From: Chara braunii
Taxonomy: Eukaryota; Streptophyta; Charophyceae; Charales; Characeae
Length of the DNA: 29,997 bases
Reading direction: 5' to 3'
NCBI GenBank assembly: GCA_003427395.1
Contig: BFEA01000299.1
Coordinates: forward strand, 1,067,157-1,097,153
Shown: piece by piece, positions 1 through 10,077 of the stretch
How the letters are laid out: every line of letters begins with the position of its first letter
Position numbering within the stretch: the first letter of the stretch is position 1
Made by a program: the position numbers and the translations under genes
Notes under the pieces: model-generated
What the model saw: only the letters and a program-made list of their open reading frames with translations
Database searches by the model: none
What the model was told of the DNA's origin: nothing

Positions 1-247
1 GTGGCCCAGCTCAGACCTTCCTCACCCTAGCTGTAGCCGGTAACATGTGGTATGGGTACGTGTGAGTGTTGCGGTTCCGATAGCGCAGATCAGTCCTTCC
101 TCTTTTTACGCAACCGGTGCCCTCCAAAAGTAGTATGTGGTGACCGGGGGCCCGGGTAGGAAAGGGGACACGAGGCTAAGAGTTAGGTTGCGTCCGTCGA
201 GCTTTCGCCATCGCCACCGCTCCTCCAACTTCGACCACCATAGCCAA
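1..247. other. Unassigned leader to the minisatellite
   Basis: No gene, RNA or repeat is recognised here. The last bases grade into the minisatellite that follows. The reading frame open from 137 comes from the repeat and is not treated as a gene. Confidence 0.4.
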
Positions 248-1038
248 CCCTTCTTCCACCTCCATCACTTACACCCATCCACCATAGCCGACCGCCCCCA
301 ACCCTTCTTCCACCTCCATCACCTACACCCATCCACCATAACCGACCACCCCCAACCCTTCTTCCACCTCCATCACCTACACCCATCCACGATAGCCGAC
401 CACCCCCAACCCTTCTTCTACCTCCATCACCTACATCTATCCACCGTAGCCAACCACCCCCAACCCTTCCTCCACCTCCATCACCTACACCCATCCACCA
501 TAGCCGACCACCCTCAACCCTCCTTCCTCCTCCATCACCCACACCCGTCCACCATAGCCGACCTCCCCCAACCCTTCTTCCTCCTCCATCACCCACATCC
601 GTCCACCATCGCCGACCANCTCCAACCCTTCTTCCTCCTCCTTCACCCACACCCGTCCACCATAGCCGACCACCCCCAACCCTTCTTCCTCCTCCATCAC
701 CCGCACCCGTCCGCCATAGCCAACCATCCCCGATCCTTCTTCCTCCTCCATCACCCACACCCGTCTACCATAGCCGACCACCTCCAACCCGTCTTCCTNC
801 TCCGTCACCCACACCCGTCCACCGTAGCCNACCACCCGCAACCCTTCTTCCTCCTTCATCACCCACACCCGTCCACCATAGCCGACCACCCTCAACCCTT
901 CCTCTACCTCCATTACCCACACCCATCCACCATAGCCNACCACCCCAACCCTTCTTCCACCTTCATCACCTACACCCATCCGCCATAAGCCGACCACCCC
1001 CCAATCCTTCTTTCACCCCCACCACCTACGCCCGTCCG
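248..1038. repeat. 54-bp minisatellite, about 14-15 copies
   Basis: Tandem copies of a 54-bp pyrimidine-rich unit containing CAACCCTTCTTCC, CTCCATCACC and CACCATAGCCGACCACC. Thirteen copies run in register from 248 to 949. One base is then lost near 945 and one to two degenerate copies follow. Because 54 is a multiple of three, an 18-residue repeat (core HPSTIADHPQ) reads through the array, and the complement is open too. Copies 1-5 have a CACCTACACCC version and copies 6-12 a CACCCACACCC version, so there are two blocks. Four n bases lie inside. I read it as non-coding, because openness in several frames is a by-product of the period. Confidence 0.9.
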
Positions 1039-1188
1039 CTCGAGAATCATAGGAGGCGCAAAGGAGCACGCGGAGTCCGGGTAGGGTCGGTCAAGGTGGG
1101 CCAAGGGTCAGGGGCGATTAGGATGTGGAGCCTCTCGTGCCCGCTCTCTCGCTTCCCTTCGTCTTCCCTTCCTCTCCTTCTCCTCTTT

Positions 1189-1265
1189 CTCTCTCTCTCT
1201 CGCTCTCTCTCTCTCTCTTTCTCTCTCTCCCCCCTCCCCTCGCCTCCTCTCTCCCCTCGCTCTCT
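1189..1265. repeat. CT-rich simple repeat
   Basis: Imperfect (CT)n and CCTC runs. The frames open across this stretch on both strands are low-complexity Ser/Leu or Arg/Glu strings, not genes. Confidence 0.85.
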
Positions 1266-1440
1266 TTCCCCACGGTCCTTGACCTTTAACTCTCACCTCG
1301 TCCCTTCCCTTCCATGGCACGTAACTAACCTCTACCTTCACCTGTTACATTGCCAGGGGACGAACGGTAACGAACTTGATCCTCACTTGGTGGAAAGCGA
1401 GGGCAAGGGGAGGGCAGTTGGTCCCTTGTGCCACTAAGAA

Positions 1441-2380
1441 GGAAAAGCGCCGGATTGTTGTGGGCGTTGGAGAAAGCGGAAAGGAGTGTTGTCTTTGTAA
1501 CAAGGTCAGTTTAACTCAACCATCCTCCCCAACTGCATGACTAAGATAAAGGCACGGCTTGCTTGAGGGAAGGGAAAAACAACCAAAGGATCATCGAAGG
1601 GCAAAGGAAGCTTTTAGGATGGCGGGAAGGGGCGGTGTGTTGACCCCAATGGGGATTGTATTTGGTCCATGCTTTGTGTGGTGTTGTGCAGGTGAGTAGC
1701 TCGGGATGGGTGTCGAGCGGGACTGGATCCGCCAGAAAACTGGATAAGGGAGGGACGTAGACCTCACATAAACTATGAATGCGGGATGGGTTTGACGGTT
1801 GGATGCTTGGATGAATGGTAGATGCCGAATGCGGCTTGCATGGTGATTGAATGCAATGGCGCTCTTGAATGCACTGTACGCCCGGAAGGACTAAGGGCGG
1901 TCTTGGATAGGTGAATGCAACACTAGTGACTCAAGCAAAAAAAAAANATATAGCGGCTAGGGGTCCGGGTGAAACCNCCCCACCCCGAGGATGCCGNAGG
2001 GGCGGTCTTGAGTCGCTAGGTTTAGTGAAGAAGTGTGTGGTCCAATGGATGACGCTTGGCCTACACACGAAACGAAGATAAACTCTCAATGAACTCCCTG
2101 GACTGCGTGCGTATTGGAAGGAGCAATTGCTTGGTCAGATGAAAAGAGAATCAAGCAAACGCCACGAGTGCCTAAAGAGCTACCATCGAGAGCGGAGCTA
2201 CATCCCCCAATGTAAAGCCCTCTCGCAAAAGGCCCATCCCCATCCATCTCAAAGCGCTAGGTGGGGATGCCCCTGGGACGAACAACCCGCGCCCTGAGCG
2301 TGAGCGTGGGCGGGTCGAACCAAATGGGACCCGCAGTGGGGTCGACTTAGGCTCGAAAGTCCTTCAGGGTACGGCCCCTA
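1441..2380. other. Unassigned stretch before element A
   Basis: No coding region is recognised. A donor-like CAG/GTGAGT lies at 1689-1697 with no identifiable exon. GACTCAAG (1928-1935) and CTTGAGTC (2007-2014) form an 8-bp inverted repeat around a poly-A run and several n bases. Pol homology begins abruptly near 2381, and an in-frame TAG at 2348-2350 lies just upstream, so the left breakpoint of element A is about 2351-2381. Confidence 0.4.
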
Positions 2381-3190
2381 CAGCGGTACGGGCACTTTGA
2401 GTGGGTGGTCATGCCTTTCGGCCTCACCAATGCCCCAACGACCTTCCAAGCGGCAATGAACAATGAGTTTCGTGCGATGTTGGACCGGTTCGTGCTGGTC
2501 TACTTAGACGACATTCTCGTCTATAGCCGGACCTTGGAGGATCATCTTGAGAATCTTCGACGTGTGTTGGAGACGCTCCACCGTGCCAAGTACAAAGCCA
2601 ACTGCGACAAGTGTGAATTCGTTCGGCAAGAGCTTGAGTACTTGGGCCATTTTGTCACACCAGAGGGCATCAGTCTGTGGCCGGAACCGCGGAACGTCAC
2701 GGATGTCCGTTCGTTTCTTGGCCTTGCTGGCTACTACCAGCGCTTCATCAAAGTCTATTCGAAGATCGCGGCTCACTTGACCAAGCTTCAATGCGAGGAT
2801 CGGCCGTTCGACTTCGGTGAGGATGCACGGGAATCTTTCTTGGCTCTCAAAGCCGCCCTTCTGTTAGCGGAGGTCTTGCGAATCTACGACCCGCTGTTGC
2901 CCACACGCGTCACTAGTGATGCGTCCGGCTATGGCATTGGTGTTGTCCTCGAGCAACACGAAGGAGTGGACTGGCACCCGGTCGAGTATTTCAGCAAGAA
3001 AGTGCCCGTCGTGCATTCCATTGATGATGCACGCAAGAAGGAACTTCTGGCCTTCGTCCACGCCCTCAAGCGGTGACGGCACTTCCTCCTTGGTTGAAGT
3101 CAATTCCGATGGGTGACGGACAACAATCCGTTGGTCTTTTACACAGTCAACAGCACCATCGCCCAATGGATGACTTTCATCGACCAGTTT
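2381..3190 (+). pseudogene. pol: Ty3/gypsy reverse transcriptase and RNase H fragment
   Basis: This encodes the C-terminal part of RT and the RNase H of an LTR retrotransposon polyprotein, which copy element RNA into DNA and remove the RNA strand. Visible RT motifs are MPFGLTNAP and the catalytic YLDDIL (nt 2498-2515), then the conserved VRSFLGLAGYYQRF. RNase H begins at SDASGYGIG (Asp codon at 2918), with EYFSKK and KKELLAFVHAL following. The first catalytic Asp of RT (the usual DLxxGYHQ region) is absent because the gene is truncated at about 2381. RNase H is broken by TGA at 3074-3076 and TGA at 3095-3097; reading through both keeps the frame into VTDNNPLVFY. The second TGA sits where an Arg or Gln-type codon would be expected and the first where Trp would be, each one G:C-to-A:T change away. 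Confidence 0.93.
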
Positions 3191-4210
3191 GACTTCTTTC
3201 CGGATCACATCCCTGGGAAGTCGAACTGTGTTGCGGACGCTCTTTCACGACGTTCGGATTATTGTGTCGGAGTCTATTCGACCTTCGAGATTGACAACGA
3301 CCTGCGGGACAGCTTCGTCCGCGACTGCCAAGCCGACCCCGAGTTTCGCGACAAGTACGCGAATTGCTCCTCTCCTAATCGGGCGCCATTGCATTATCGG
3401 ATCCAAAAGGAGTACTTGCTTGTCCACACATGCGGGAAGGACTTTCTTTGCGTACCGAGTGACTCTCACTTGCGTGCACGGCTTCTTGGCGAGTTCGACA
3501 ATGCACCCGTCACCGGACATTTTGGAGTCAATCGCACGATTGGCCGACTTCGCGAGCATTTTTGGTGGCCCGGCCTTCTCGGCGACGTCACACGCTATTG
3601 TGAGTCATGCAAGGTTTGTCGACGCTGCAAATCTCACAATCACCGTCCGTACGGCGAGTTGCGCCCATTACCGGTCCCCTTGCGCCGGAGGGAAACGATT
3701 GCTATGGATATCACTGGGCTGTTCCCCAAGCACAAGACCGGTGTGGATGGGATTCTCACGGTGGTCGATCGGCTCACCAAGTTTGCCATGTTTTTGCCTT
3801 GCCGCTATCATGCCAAGGCTCCGGAGTTGGCCGAGGTTCTTTACGCCGATGGGATTCGAACCAAGGGTTACCCCAAGGAAATCGTCTGTGACCGCGGCAC
3901 TCGGTTCATGTCCGATTTTTGGTTGGCACTCATCAAGCGATGGGGCTCATCTCTCAAGCCCAGTTCAGATCGCCACCCCCAGACCGATGGCCAAACGGAG
4001 AGGGCGCACCAGACCGCACAAGTTCTCCTTCGCACTCTCATCCGTCCTGACTAGAAAGATTGGGTTGAGCGGTTGTCGGATGTCGAGTTGGCCTACAACT
4101 CCTCCATCCACCCGGCTATTGGGATGTCGCCCTTCGAATTCGAGCACGGCTCGTCGGTCACTTCTCCGTTGGACACCATCATTCCACGAGCGGCCGAGAG
4201 CGACGACGAG
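3191..4210 (+). pseudogene. pol: Ty3/gypsy integrase (D,D35E), broken
   Basis: Integrase inserts the cDNA copy into the host genome. After the RNase H end (residues counted from codon 3113) comes a zinc-binding segment: GHFGVNRTIGRL with His136, then CESC (Cys163, Cys166). The expected first His of the HHCC set appears to be Asp (residue 129). The catalytic core follows with Asp199 (AMDITG), Asp260 (VCDRGTRF) and Glu296 (TDGQTE). The spacing Asp260-x35-Glu296 is exactly the retroviral-type D,D35E spacing. An amber TAG at 4052-4054 interrupts PD-stop-KDW, and the frame continues with VELAYNSSIHPAIGMSPF. A frameshift at about 4201-4213 then moves the reading frame. All catalytic residues survive, but the chain cannot be made in one piece. 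Confidence 0.93.
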
Positions 4211-4212
4211 AG

Positions 4213-4827
4213 CTTCTTGTCAAGGCGCACGACCAGATGGCTAAGACGCAGCAACGCATGAGCCAGTAGGCCAATCGCCAGCGTCTCCCTTGCCCATTCC
4301 GCGCTGGCAACCTCGTTTAGGTTTCCGTCGTGGAATTCAGCCTTGAACAAGACATCTCTCGCAAGCTCCTCCCGAAATGGATGGGGCCTTGGCCGATCGT
4401 GGCACCCGCTGGGGATGCACCTGAGGGACCTTCCTTCACGATTCAGGTGGCCGCCCACTTGCCCGTCTATTTAGTCTTTCATTGCTCCAAGTTGGCTCTT
4501 TACACGCCAGCAGAATATGTTGATTTTCCCAGGAGACGTTCGCAAGACCCACCCTCCATGGATGGCTTTCAGGAGGTCGGCAACATCATCTCCCAGTGAC
4601 GCTACGACAACAGGCCAACCACGTACTTAGTGCATTTTGCATATTGCACACACCGAGCTGACCGTTGGTTGACCCGTGCGAAACTTCAAGCAACAGCTCC
4701 AGACGTTCTCGCACGCTATGAACGCAAGATGCAAGGCAAGCTGGTCTCTTCGGCTCCACGCTGCACCCGCGTCCAGGTTTCACCTTCAGATCATGAGCTT
4801 CACCCTCGCCGCGGCTTGACTTCATAA
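4213..4827 (+). pseudogene. pol: Integrase C-terminal region with chromodomain-like tail
   Basis: After the frameshift this frame continues pol to TAA at 4825-4827. It is interrupted by TAG at 4267-4269, TAG at 4318-4320 and TGA at 4597-4599. LLPKWMGPWPIV and FHCSKLALYTP are typical of the integrase C-terminal part of Ty3/gypsy pol. From 4600 the RYDNRPTTYLVHFAYC...DRWLTRAKLQA segment looks like a chromodomain (aromatic-rich Y-L-V core followed by W and a helix), the module that directs chromovirus integrases to modified histones. I infer chromodomain from pattern only; a profile search would settle it. The stop codon ends one base before the polypurine tract, as expected for the pol end. Confidence 0.8.
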
Positions 4828-4838
4828 GGAGGGGGGGG
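4826..4838 (+). other. Polypurine tract of element A
   Basis: AAGGAGGGGGGGG directly abuts the LTR start TGTTAC. It would prime plus-strand DNA synthesis. It overlaps the pol stop codon. Confidence 0.85.
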
Positions 4839-6050
4839 TGTTACGTGTTGCGCCTGCACACGAGGGCCATTTTCCAGGCCCTGCGTCCCTCGAGCTGAAA
4901 GCCTGAAAACCAGGGCCTACAGGCCCCGTGTCTGTTCAGCTTGAAAGCCTGAAAAATAGGGGCCTACAGGCCCTGTGTCGTTTCAGACTAAAAATGGCAA
5001 TAGCCTTTTTAGCCTGAAACGAAGGGCCATTTTCGGTCTTTCATCAGACCGACCTGCCCTAAAACTCAGGCACCAAACCAGGGTNTTAGGAACAGGCTAT
5101 TTTTGGCCTGTTCCCACGACAGCTGCAGCGTCAGACCCTGGCTCAGTTTGGCATAGGCAAGAGCAGCCTCCTGGACTGCCCGCCCTGCAACTGCAGGCAG
5201 TCGGAGGCAGTCAGGAGGCAGGCCGAGGTAGTACATAGGGACTTCTCATGCACTTCACTGGCAGGCAGAAGGCAGTCAGTAGTCTTCAGGATTTGGCAGC
5301 AGCACTCTGGAGGAGCGCTGCAGTAGTAGCAGCATTAGCAGTAGTCTTTAGAGCTGGGCGCTAGTAGCGCTAGCTGTAGTCTTCGGCGCTGGGCGCCATA
5401 CCAGCTAGAGTAGTAATAGAGAGAGAGAGATTGGGCGGAGGCCAGAGGGACTTACCTGCAACGCCATTGCTCCAGCTTCGTCTTCGAGGTACCTGCAGCA
5501 CAGCGCCATCTTCACAGGTTAGTACCTGGCACATGAGAGAGAGAGTTCTTCTTCTTCCTCTTCTCAGTCCACCATCTCCCTCTCACCCTCTCGCTACCTG
5601 ACTTCACTGCATCAGCAGACTACGAGAGAAAGATAGAGCTTGGTGTCATTTTGGATCCAGACTCGACATTTGGGCTTCAGACAGTTTGATGAGGGATTAT
5701 TTGGGACTTGTGATAAAGACTTGGTGTTGATGACATTCCCATCTCTCCCCCTCTTCTTCGTCTGTTCCCCTCCTCTTCGTCTGTGCATGATCAAGGCCTG
5801 GCGCTCTTCTTCCTATGTATAGCGCCAGGTCTCTTCACACCTTGTGATGAGAATGATGTATGCTTAGTCTGCGTTACAACATTGAATGGGCTAGTCATTG
5901 ATATTCCACTTCACTGAAAAGCACCATTTTTGTATGTATCGGAATGCACATTGCTTGTTGAGATTTCACGTGCACTGCATTGTCCATTCAGTCCTTTTCA
6001 TCACATTGCGGATCCTCGGTTTATATGTACATCGCCCAACTGGGCATGTA

Positions 6051-6053
<3 letters not shown>
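4839..6053 (+). repeat. LTR of element A (3' LTR)
   Basis: Complete 1215-bp LTR bounded by the inverted ends TGTTAC (4839-4844) and GTAACA (6048-6053). Both ends are shared with the LTRs of C and, at the 3' end, B. U3 holds several short palindromes (for example GGGCC/GGCCC) and the 9-bp hairpin GGAACAGGC/GCCTGTTCC (5089-5097, 5106-5114). It lacks the TATA box seen at the equivalent place in B: the sequence runs directly from CTGGA to CTGCCCGCC near 5171-5185. A GA microsatellite starts at the very next base, so no target duplication can be read. Confidence 0.88.
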
Positions 6054-6230
<177 letters not shown>

Positions 6231-6773
6231 GCTGGTGGCCACCCACCTGATCGACGCCGCCCGCTTCTGCTCTCCTCTATGTGAACTCTTGCGCTCTCCT
6301 CGCTAACGTCTCCCTACACCGCTCTACTTTCCCTGCACCACTAACAGTGTCCCTCCACTCTCCCTTCACACCTCATCCACTCTCCTCCACACCCCTCGTC
6401 TCCCTCTTCCTCCACACTGTCTTCCAGGCGATGGCAATGGCACGGCGGCAAGCGGGCAGCGTCACGCTGCGGCTTGACAACAGGGCCGACAAGCCAACTT
6501 CGAAAGACTACTTCGAATTCGAAGTTGGCTCGTGAGTGCCAAGAGAAAGAAGGCCGCCAAAAAAAATTTCCCGGTTTCCGGGCCAGGGCGGGGGCCCAAA
6601 AGAAATCGCGTGGCGTTTGGAATATTTTTTCCTGCAGGGGGAGAATCGGTACTCCTCGAGGGGCCAATTTTTTCTTACCTGCGGCACATCACGATGTGCG
6701 GCGCCGCGAATGTGCGGCGCAAGCCACACAGCGCAGCGTGCGCACGCGCCTGAGGCGCCGCACCACCGTGGGG
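6231..6773. other. Segment between elements, with possible exon fragment
   Basis: A C/T-rich stretch ends in an acceptor-like TGTCTTCCAG (to about 6428). ATGGCAATGGCACGG follows and reads open for about 33 codons to a donor-like CGTGAGT at 6531. I do not recognise the peptide. Its end lies inside a strong inverted repeat: AGCCAACTTCGAA at 6492-6504 and TTCGAAGTTGGCT at 6518-6530. GC-rich sequence with CCCGGTTTCCGGG follows, then two copies of ATGTGCGGCGC near 6693-6720. It may be an exon, a gene fragment or part of another transposon. Confidence 0.3.
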
Positions 6774-7145
6774 TCAGGCAACTTCAGCATTGGTGCAGGA
6801 GTCAAAGCCTTCTTGAGTCGTGAGAAGGCCAACTGACAGTGGAGGGACCAAAGAAAAGGAGTGTCTTTCTTTGTTAGGTTGGTCAGGGGTGCAACCACTG
6901 CAGAGAAGTTCCTGACAAACTTTCTGTAGTAGGAGGCTAAACCCATGAAGGACCTGACATCCCTCACTATCTGTGGTTGTGGCCACTCATGAACAGCAAC
7001 TATCTTTGCTGCTTCAGGAGTCAGGCCATCTCCAGAGATTATGTGACCCAGATAGATGACAGAGGGAACTCCAAAAGAGGACTTCTCTCTATTAATCTTG
7101 TACTGGCTGTCACGTAATGACTGAAGGACTAGAGCCAGGTGCTCC
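6774..7145 (-). pseudogene. pol: RT thumb/connection fragment of minus element
   Basis: Continuation of RT after a frameshift near 7145. Visible motifs are the conserved VRDVRSFMGLASYYRKFV and FSAVVAPLTNLTKK, ending at APMLKLPDPT. Family members continue into RNase H. Here homology ends near 6774 and unrelated GC-rich sequence begins, marking the truncation point. Confidence 0.88.
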
Positions 7146-8094
7146 GCTGTTCCCTGGCAGTTCGGCTGAGTACCAGGATGTCATCCAGGTAGACAACCAT
7201 GAACTTGTCCAGGTAAGGCCTGAAGATGCTGTGCATCTCTGTCTGGAAGGTACCTGGGGCATTGCAAAGTCCAAATGGCATAACCAGGAACTCGTAAGTA
7301 CCGTACCTGGTTTTGAATGTTGTCTTATAGACATCCTCCTCAGCCATCTCAATCTGGTGGTACCCAGATTTGAGGTCGACTTTGCTGAACACTGTGCAGC
7401 CCTGCACCATATCCAGAAGGTCATAGATCCTAGGAAGTGGCTCTGTACTCTTCCTAGTGATCTTGTTGAGACCCCTGTAGTCAATGCACATTCTGAACTC
7501 GTCATTCCCTTTGAGCACAAAGAGAACCGGTGCGTTGAATTCAGAAGTGTCGGGTCTGATCCAGCCTTTGCTGGTAAGGGTCTCAAGCTGCTTTCTGAGC
7601 TCCTCGAGCTCAGCAGGGGACATCCTGTAGATTCGTCCCTTAGGAGGGACTGCTCCAAGTAGTAGCTCGATGCGATGCTTGGTTGGCCGGTTGGGTAGTC
7701 CAAAGGGCTCCTGCATCAAATCAGCGTACTGATCCACAACCTGTTGTATCTCAGGAGGATAGGAAACAGGGGGAGCGTCAGTCTGCTTGACCAGAGCTAT
7801 GAACAGACGCTCATGGTCGTACTGGCGCGAGAGAGAATAGAACTCCCTCGCTCTCAGGCAGTAGCAAGAAGTCTTAGGGTGATGATCAACAACAATCATG
7901 CATGGCTGATACACCCCCTGGCTGTTTGGTAGTTCAACGCTAGGAATCTGCCAGTCGATCCTAGGGTTGACTGCCTTCAGCCACTGCATAGAGAACACCA
8001 GGTCAAAGGGTAAATTAGGGAATATGCCCAGCACAGTCGAAGGTAACAGGGATTCCCCTAACCTTCTCCCTGATGGTGAGCACTCTGGAGTCAC
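7129..8094 (-). pseudogene. pol: Reverse transcriptase of minus element
   Basis: This carries the polymerase core of a Ty3/gypsy RT. Counting from the codon at 8094, residues about 25-45 finish the protease C-terminus (NLPFDLVFSMQWLK). The linker and fingers follow (MSPAELEELRKQL, FRMCIDYRGLNKIT), then the palm with Asp240 in VDLKSGYHQ and Asp304/Asp305 in YLDDIL. VMPFGLCNAPGTFQ lies between them, so all three catalytic aspartates are present. The first 20 or so residues are out-of-frame sequence: a one-base indel near 8020-8030 moves the protease frame into this one. A second frameshift near 7145 ends it after the LSRTARE region. Confidence 0.95.
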
Positions 8095-8575
8095 CTATTC
8101 TGACCAGCAGAGGTTGCTGCGGCTGCTGAACTTTCATACCCAGATGCAGTTTCTTGACAGCACTGGGAGATATGAAGTTCATGGTGGCTCCACAGTCCAA
8201 CAACCCTTTGATCCTGCTGTGGTTGATCAGGGGCTGAAGTAGGATGAGATCAGACTTGTTTCTCTTTTGTTCCTTCAGATGAAGGAAGAAAGCAGCAAGT
8301 GACTGAAGCTCATCCTGCCCCGGGTCCTGATCCAGGTCAGGATCCTCATAGCAGTAGGATGCTGGTCGTGCAGTCCCCAAACTCGCGCAACCAGTCTCAA
8401 CTGAAACAGCTGCTAGTTCACCTACCTGGGCAGATGAAGATGCAGCACTGGGGGGAACTGCAGTCCCCAGGGTCTGTTTCAGTTTTTTGACTGTCCTGGG
8501 CCTGGCATGTAAGGGCAGTCCTTCAAAAAGTGTTGTCACCTCAGGCAGACCCCTCTTTCCTTTCTTCTTCTCCAC
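8015..8575 (-). pseudogene. pol: Retropepsin-like protease of minus element
   Basis: This encodes the aspartic protease that would cut the Gag-Pol polyprotein. The catalytic signature LLDCGATMNFIS puts the active Asp at about residue 127, and VRIGDSRVL then LTIREKVRGIPV follow as in pepsin-like retroelement proteases. The first 110 residues are a Lys- and Asp-rich linker without recognised motifs. The frame differs from gag, so expression would need frameshifting unless the offset is itself decay. It ends in a TAA near 8015, and the conserved sequence resumes in the RT frame. Confidence 0.85.
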
Positions 8576-10077
8576 ACTCCCTCCTGGATCTTGAGGTCAT
8601 GCCAGGGGAGAGTGGAGGGATTGAGAGGGTCAGCTGGCATATGGACGTCTTTTGGCAGATTACGGCGTTGCGAGGAGGAAGGCCGGCGTCCCTTGTCCTT
8701 CCCCTTTGCACTGGTTGAGGCTGTGGTGGGAGAGAACTTCTTCTGCTGCTGCAAAACTCCCAGAACAGCCTGAGTCAGGCCCGCTGCAACATTTGTTTCA
8801 GCAGCAGGTCCGGTCCCAACTGATGGTGTATCAGCCTGGGAATCTGAATCAGAAGCTAACGCAGATCCTGCATGTGTGAAGGCTGCCTTTCCCTTTCTAC
8901 CACCAGGAGGGAAGGCACCTTTCCTCCTGTCAGAGGAGGGGGCCTAGACATGAAGTTTGGCCTTCATGTCCAGGGCTGCGCAGCCAAAGGATCTCCAGTC
9001 CTTATGCCCAGCGTTGTACAATGCAACAACAAACTTCTCATGCGCAGCCCTGCAGAAGTTGGTCAGCAGATCATCAGTAGACATGACCAACCTAGGGGTA
9101 GAGGTAAGCTGCTCGAACTCTGCAAACAAGGATTGCAGGGTATCGCTGTAGCGCTTCTGCCCCAAGCAAGCAATCTTGTCAGCAGCTTTGCAGGCCCGCT
9201 CCTTGTCTGCAAAGCGGTCCTCTAGGGCCTGCAGAAGTCTGTCCACCCCCAGCCCAAAAGCCCAGTCCTCCATAGATTGCTGCTGACTACTGGAGGTTGA
9301 GGTGGGCCACTTCAAAGCGGGTCCCTCCAGCAGTCCCAGAATCGTAGCCACCTTAGTCTGCTCTGCACAAACAAAGCCCCTCAAGTAGGCTTTGGTCCCA
9401 GCAGCCCAGTCCCCAACATCGGTCTTTGGGTCATCCCCTCTGAACTTGTTGGGAGATGGGATCTTGGGACCTCTCTGGTCTCCTGCAGCAACAACTGCAT
9501 AAGATGGCTGGGCTGTGGCTTTTTGGGAAGGAGGTGGTGAAGGGGAAGAATGGCGTGAACCAGAAGGGGTTGAAGGAGGAGAAGAAGCTTTGAGCTTCAA
9601 TGAGGAGGCAGGAGACTTGGGAGCAACCAGTTTGGCCTCTGACAGCTGAGCAGTCAGATCTTGAATTGCTTTTAGAATCTTGGACTGCTGAGCCGCCAGG
9701 TCATCCACCCTGCGCTCCAGGCGGCCGATGCGGTCATCCCAGTTAGTGAAATAAGAAGTGGTGGCCTTGTGCTCCAGAAGAGCCCACTCCGCCAGATTCT
9801 TATTCACCTGGGAGCAGCGATCATCTGTCAAAACCTTGCCTAGCTGCTCCAATAGGTACTCCCTTCTGGAAGTATGTGTTGCAGCCTCTAGCTCAGCTGC
9901 TTCCTGCCGTTCAAGCTCTACTAGTAGGGCCTGCTCCTGCCGCAGTTTCTTTTGCAACTCCTTCTTCTTCTTCTGAGTAGCAGTCAAAGGAGTAATAGGG
10001 GTGGAGGTAGAAGGTTGTGGCTCTTCTACCTTCATCACTACTACCTGTGGCTGCTGCTGAGCACCCTGGTCTGCCAT
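8513..10077 (-). pseudogene. gag: Gag of minus element with damaged zinc knuckle
   Basis: Gag forms the particle shell that packages element RNA. ATG at 10077 follows the 1.48-kb leader. Residues about 35-75 are Lys/Glu/Gln-rich and coiled-coil-like (KKKKELQKKLRQEQALLVEL). A second helical stretch (IGRLERRVDDLAAQQ) and a Ser/Pro-rich linker follow. The capsid-like part contains FRGDDPKTDVGDWAAGTK, LLEGPALKW and ALEDRFADKERA. TAG at 8944-8946 interrupts the chain, but the same frame runs on through a basic region to CLR-stop-QHFLKDC. There the second Cys of a CCHC zinc knuckle is TGA (8536-8538), the Cys-to-His spacing is too short, and the His-x4-Cys half is normal. Confidence 0.87.

Larger units (their letters stand above)
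2381..6053 (+). mobile_element. Element A: 3' half of a Ty3/gypsy retrotransposon
   Basis: Order is RT (partial), RNase H, integrase, chromodomain-like tail, polypurine tract, LTR. This RT-RH-INT order is the Ty3/gypsy (Metaviridae) order; Ty1/copia places integrase first. Gag, protease, the 5' part of RT and the 5' LTR are missing. Its LTR is clearly related to those of B (12583) and C (14975) on the same strand, so all three belong to one family. It is non-autonomous and dead: pol has six in-frame stops and one frameshift. Confidence 0.9.

Noticed and set aside
137-988. A 283-residue open frame with HPSTIADHPQ repeats
   Set aside because: It lies on a 54-bp minisatellite. The period is a multiple of three and the complement is open too, so openness is automatic.
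1096-1437. Open frames over the CT tract
   Set aside because: Low-complexity translation on both strands with no protein character.
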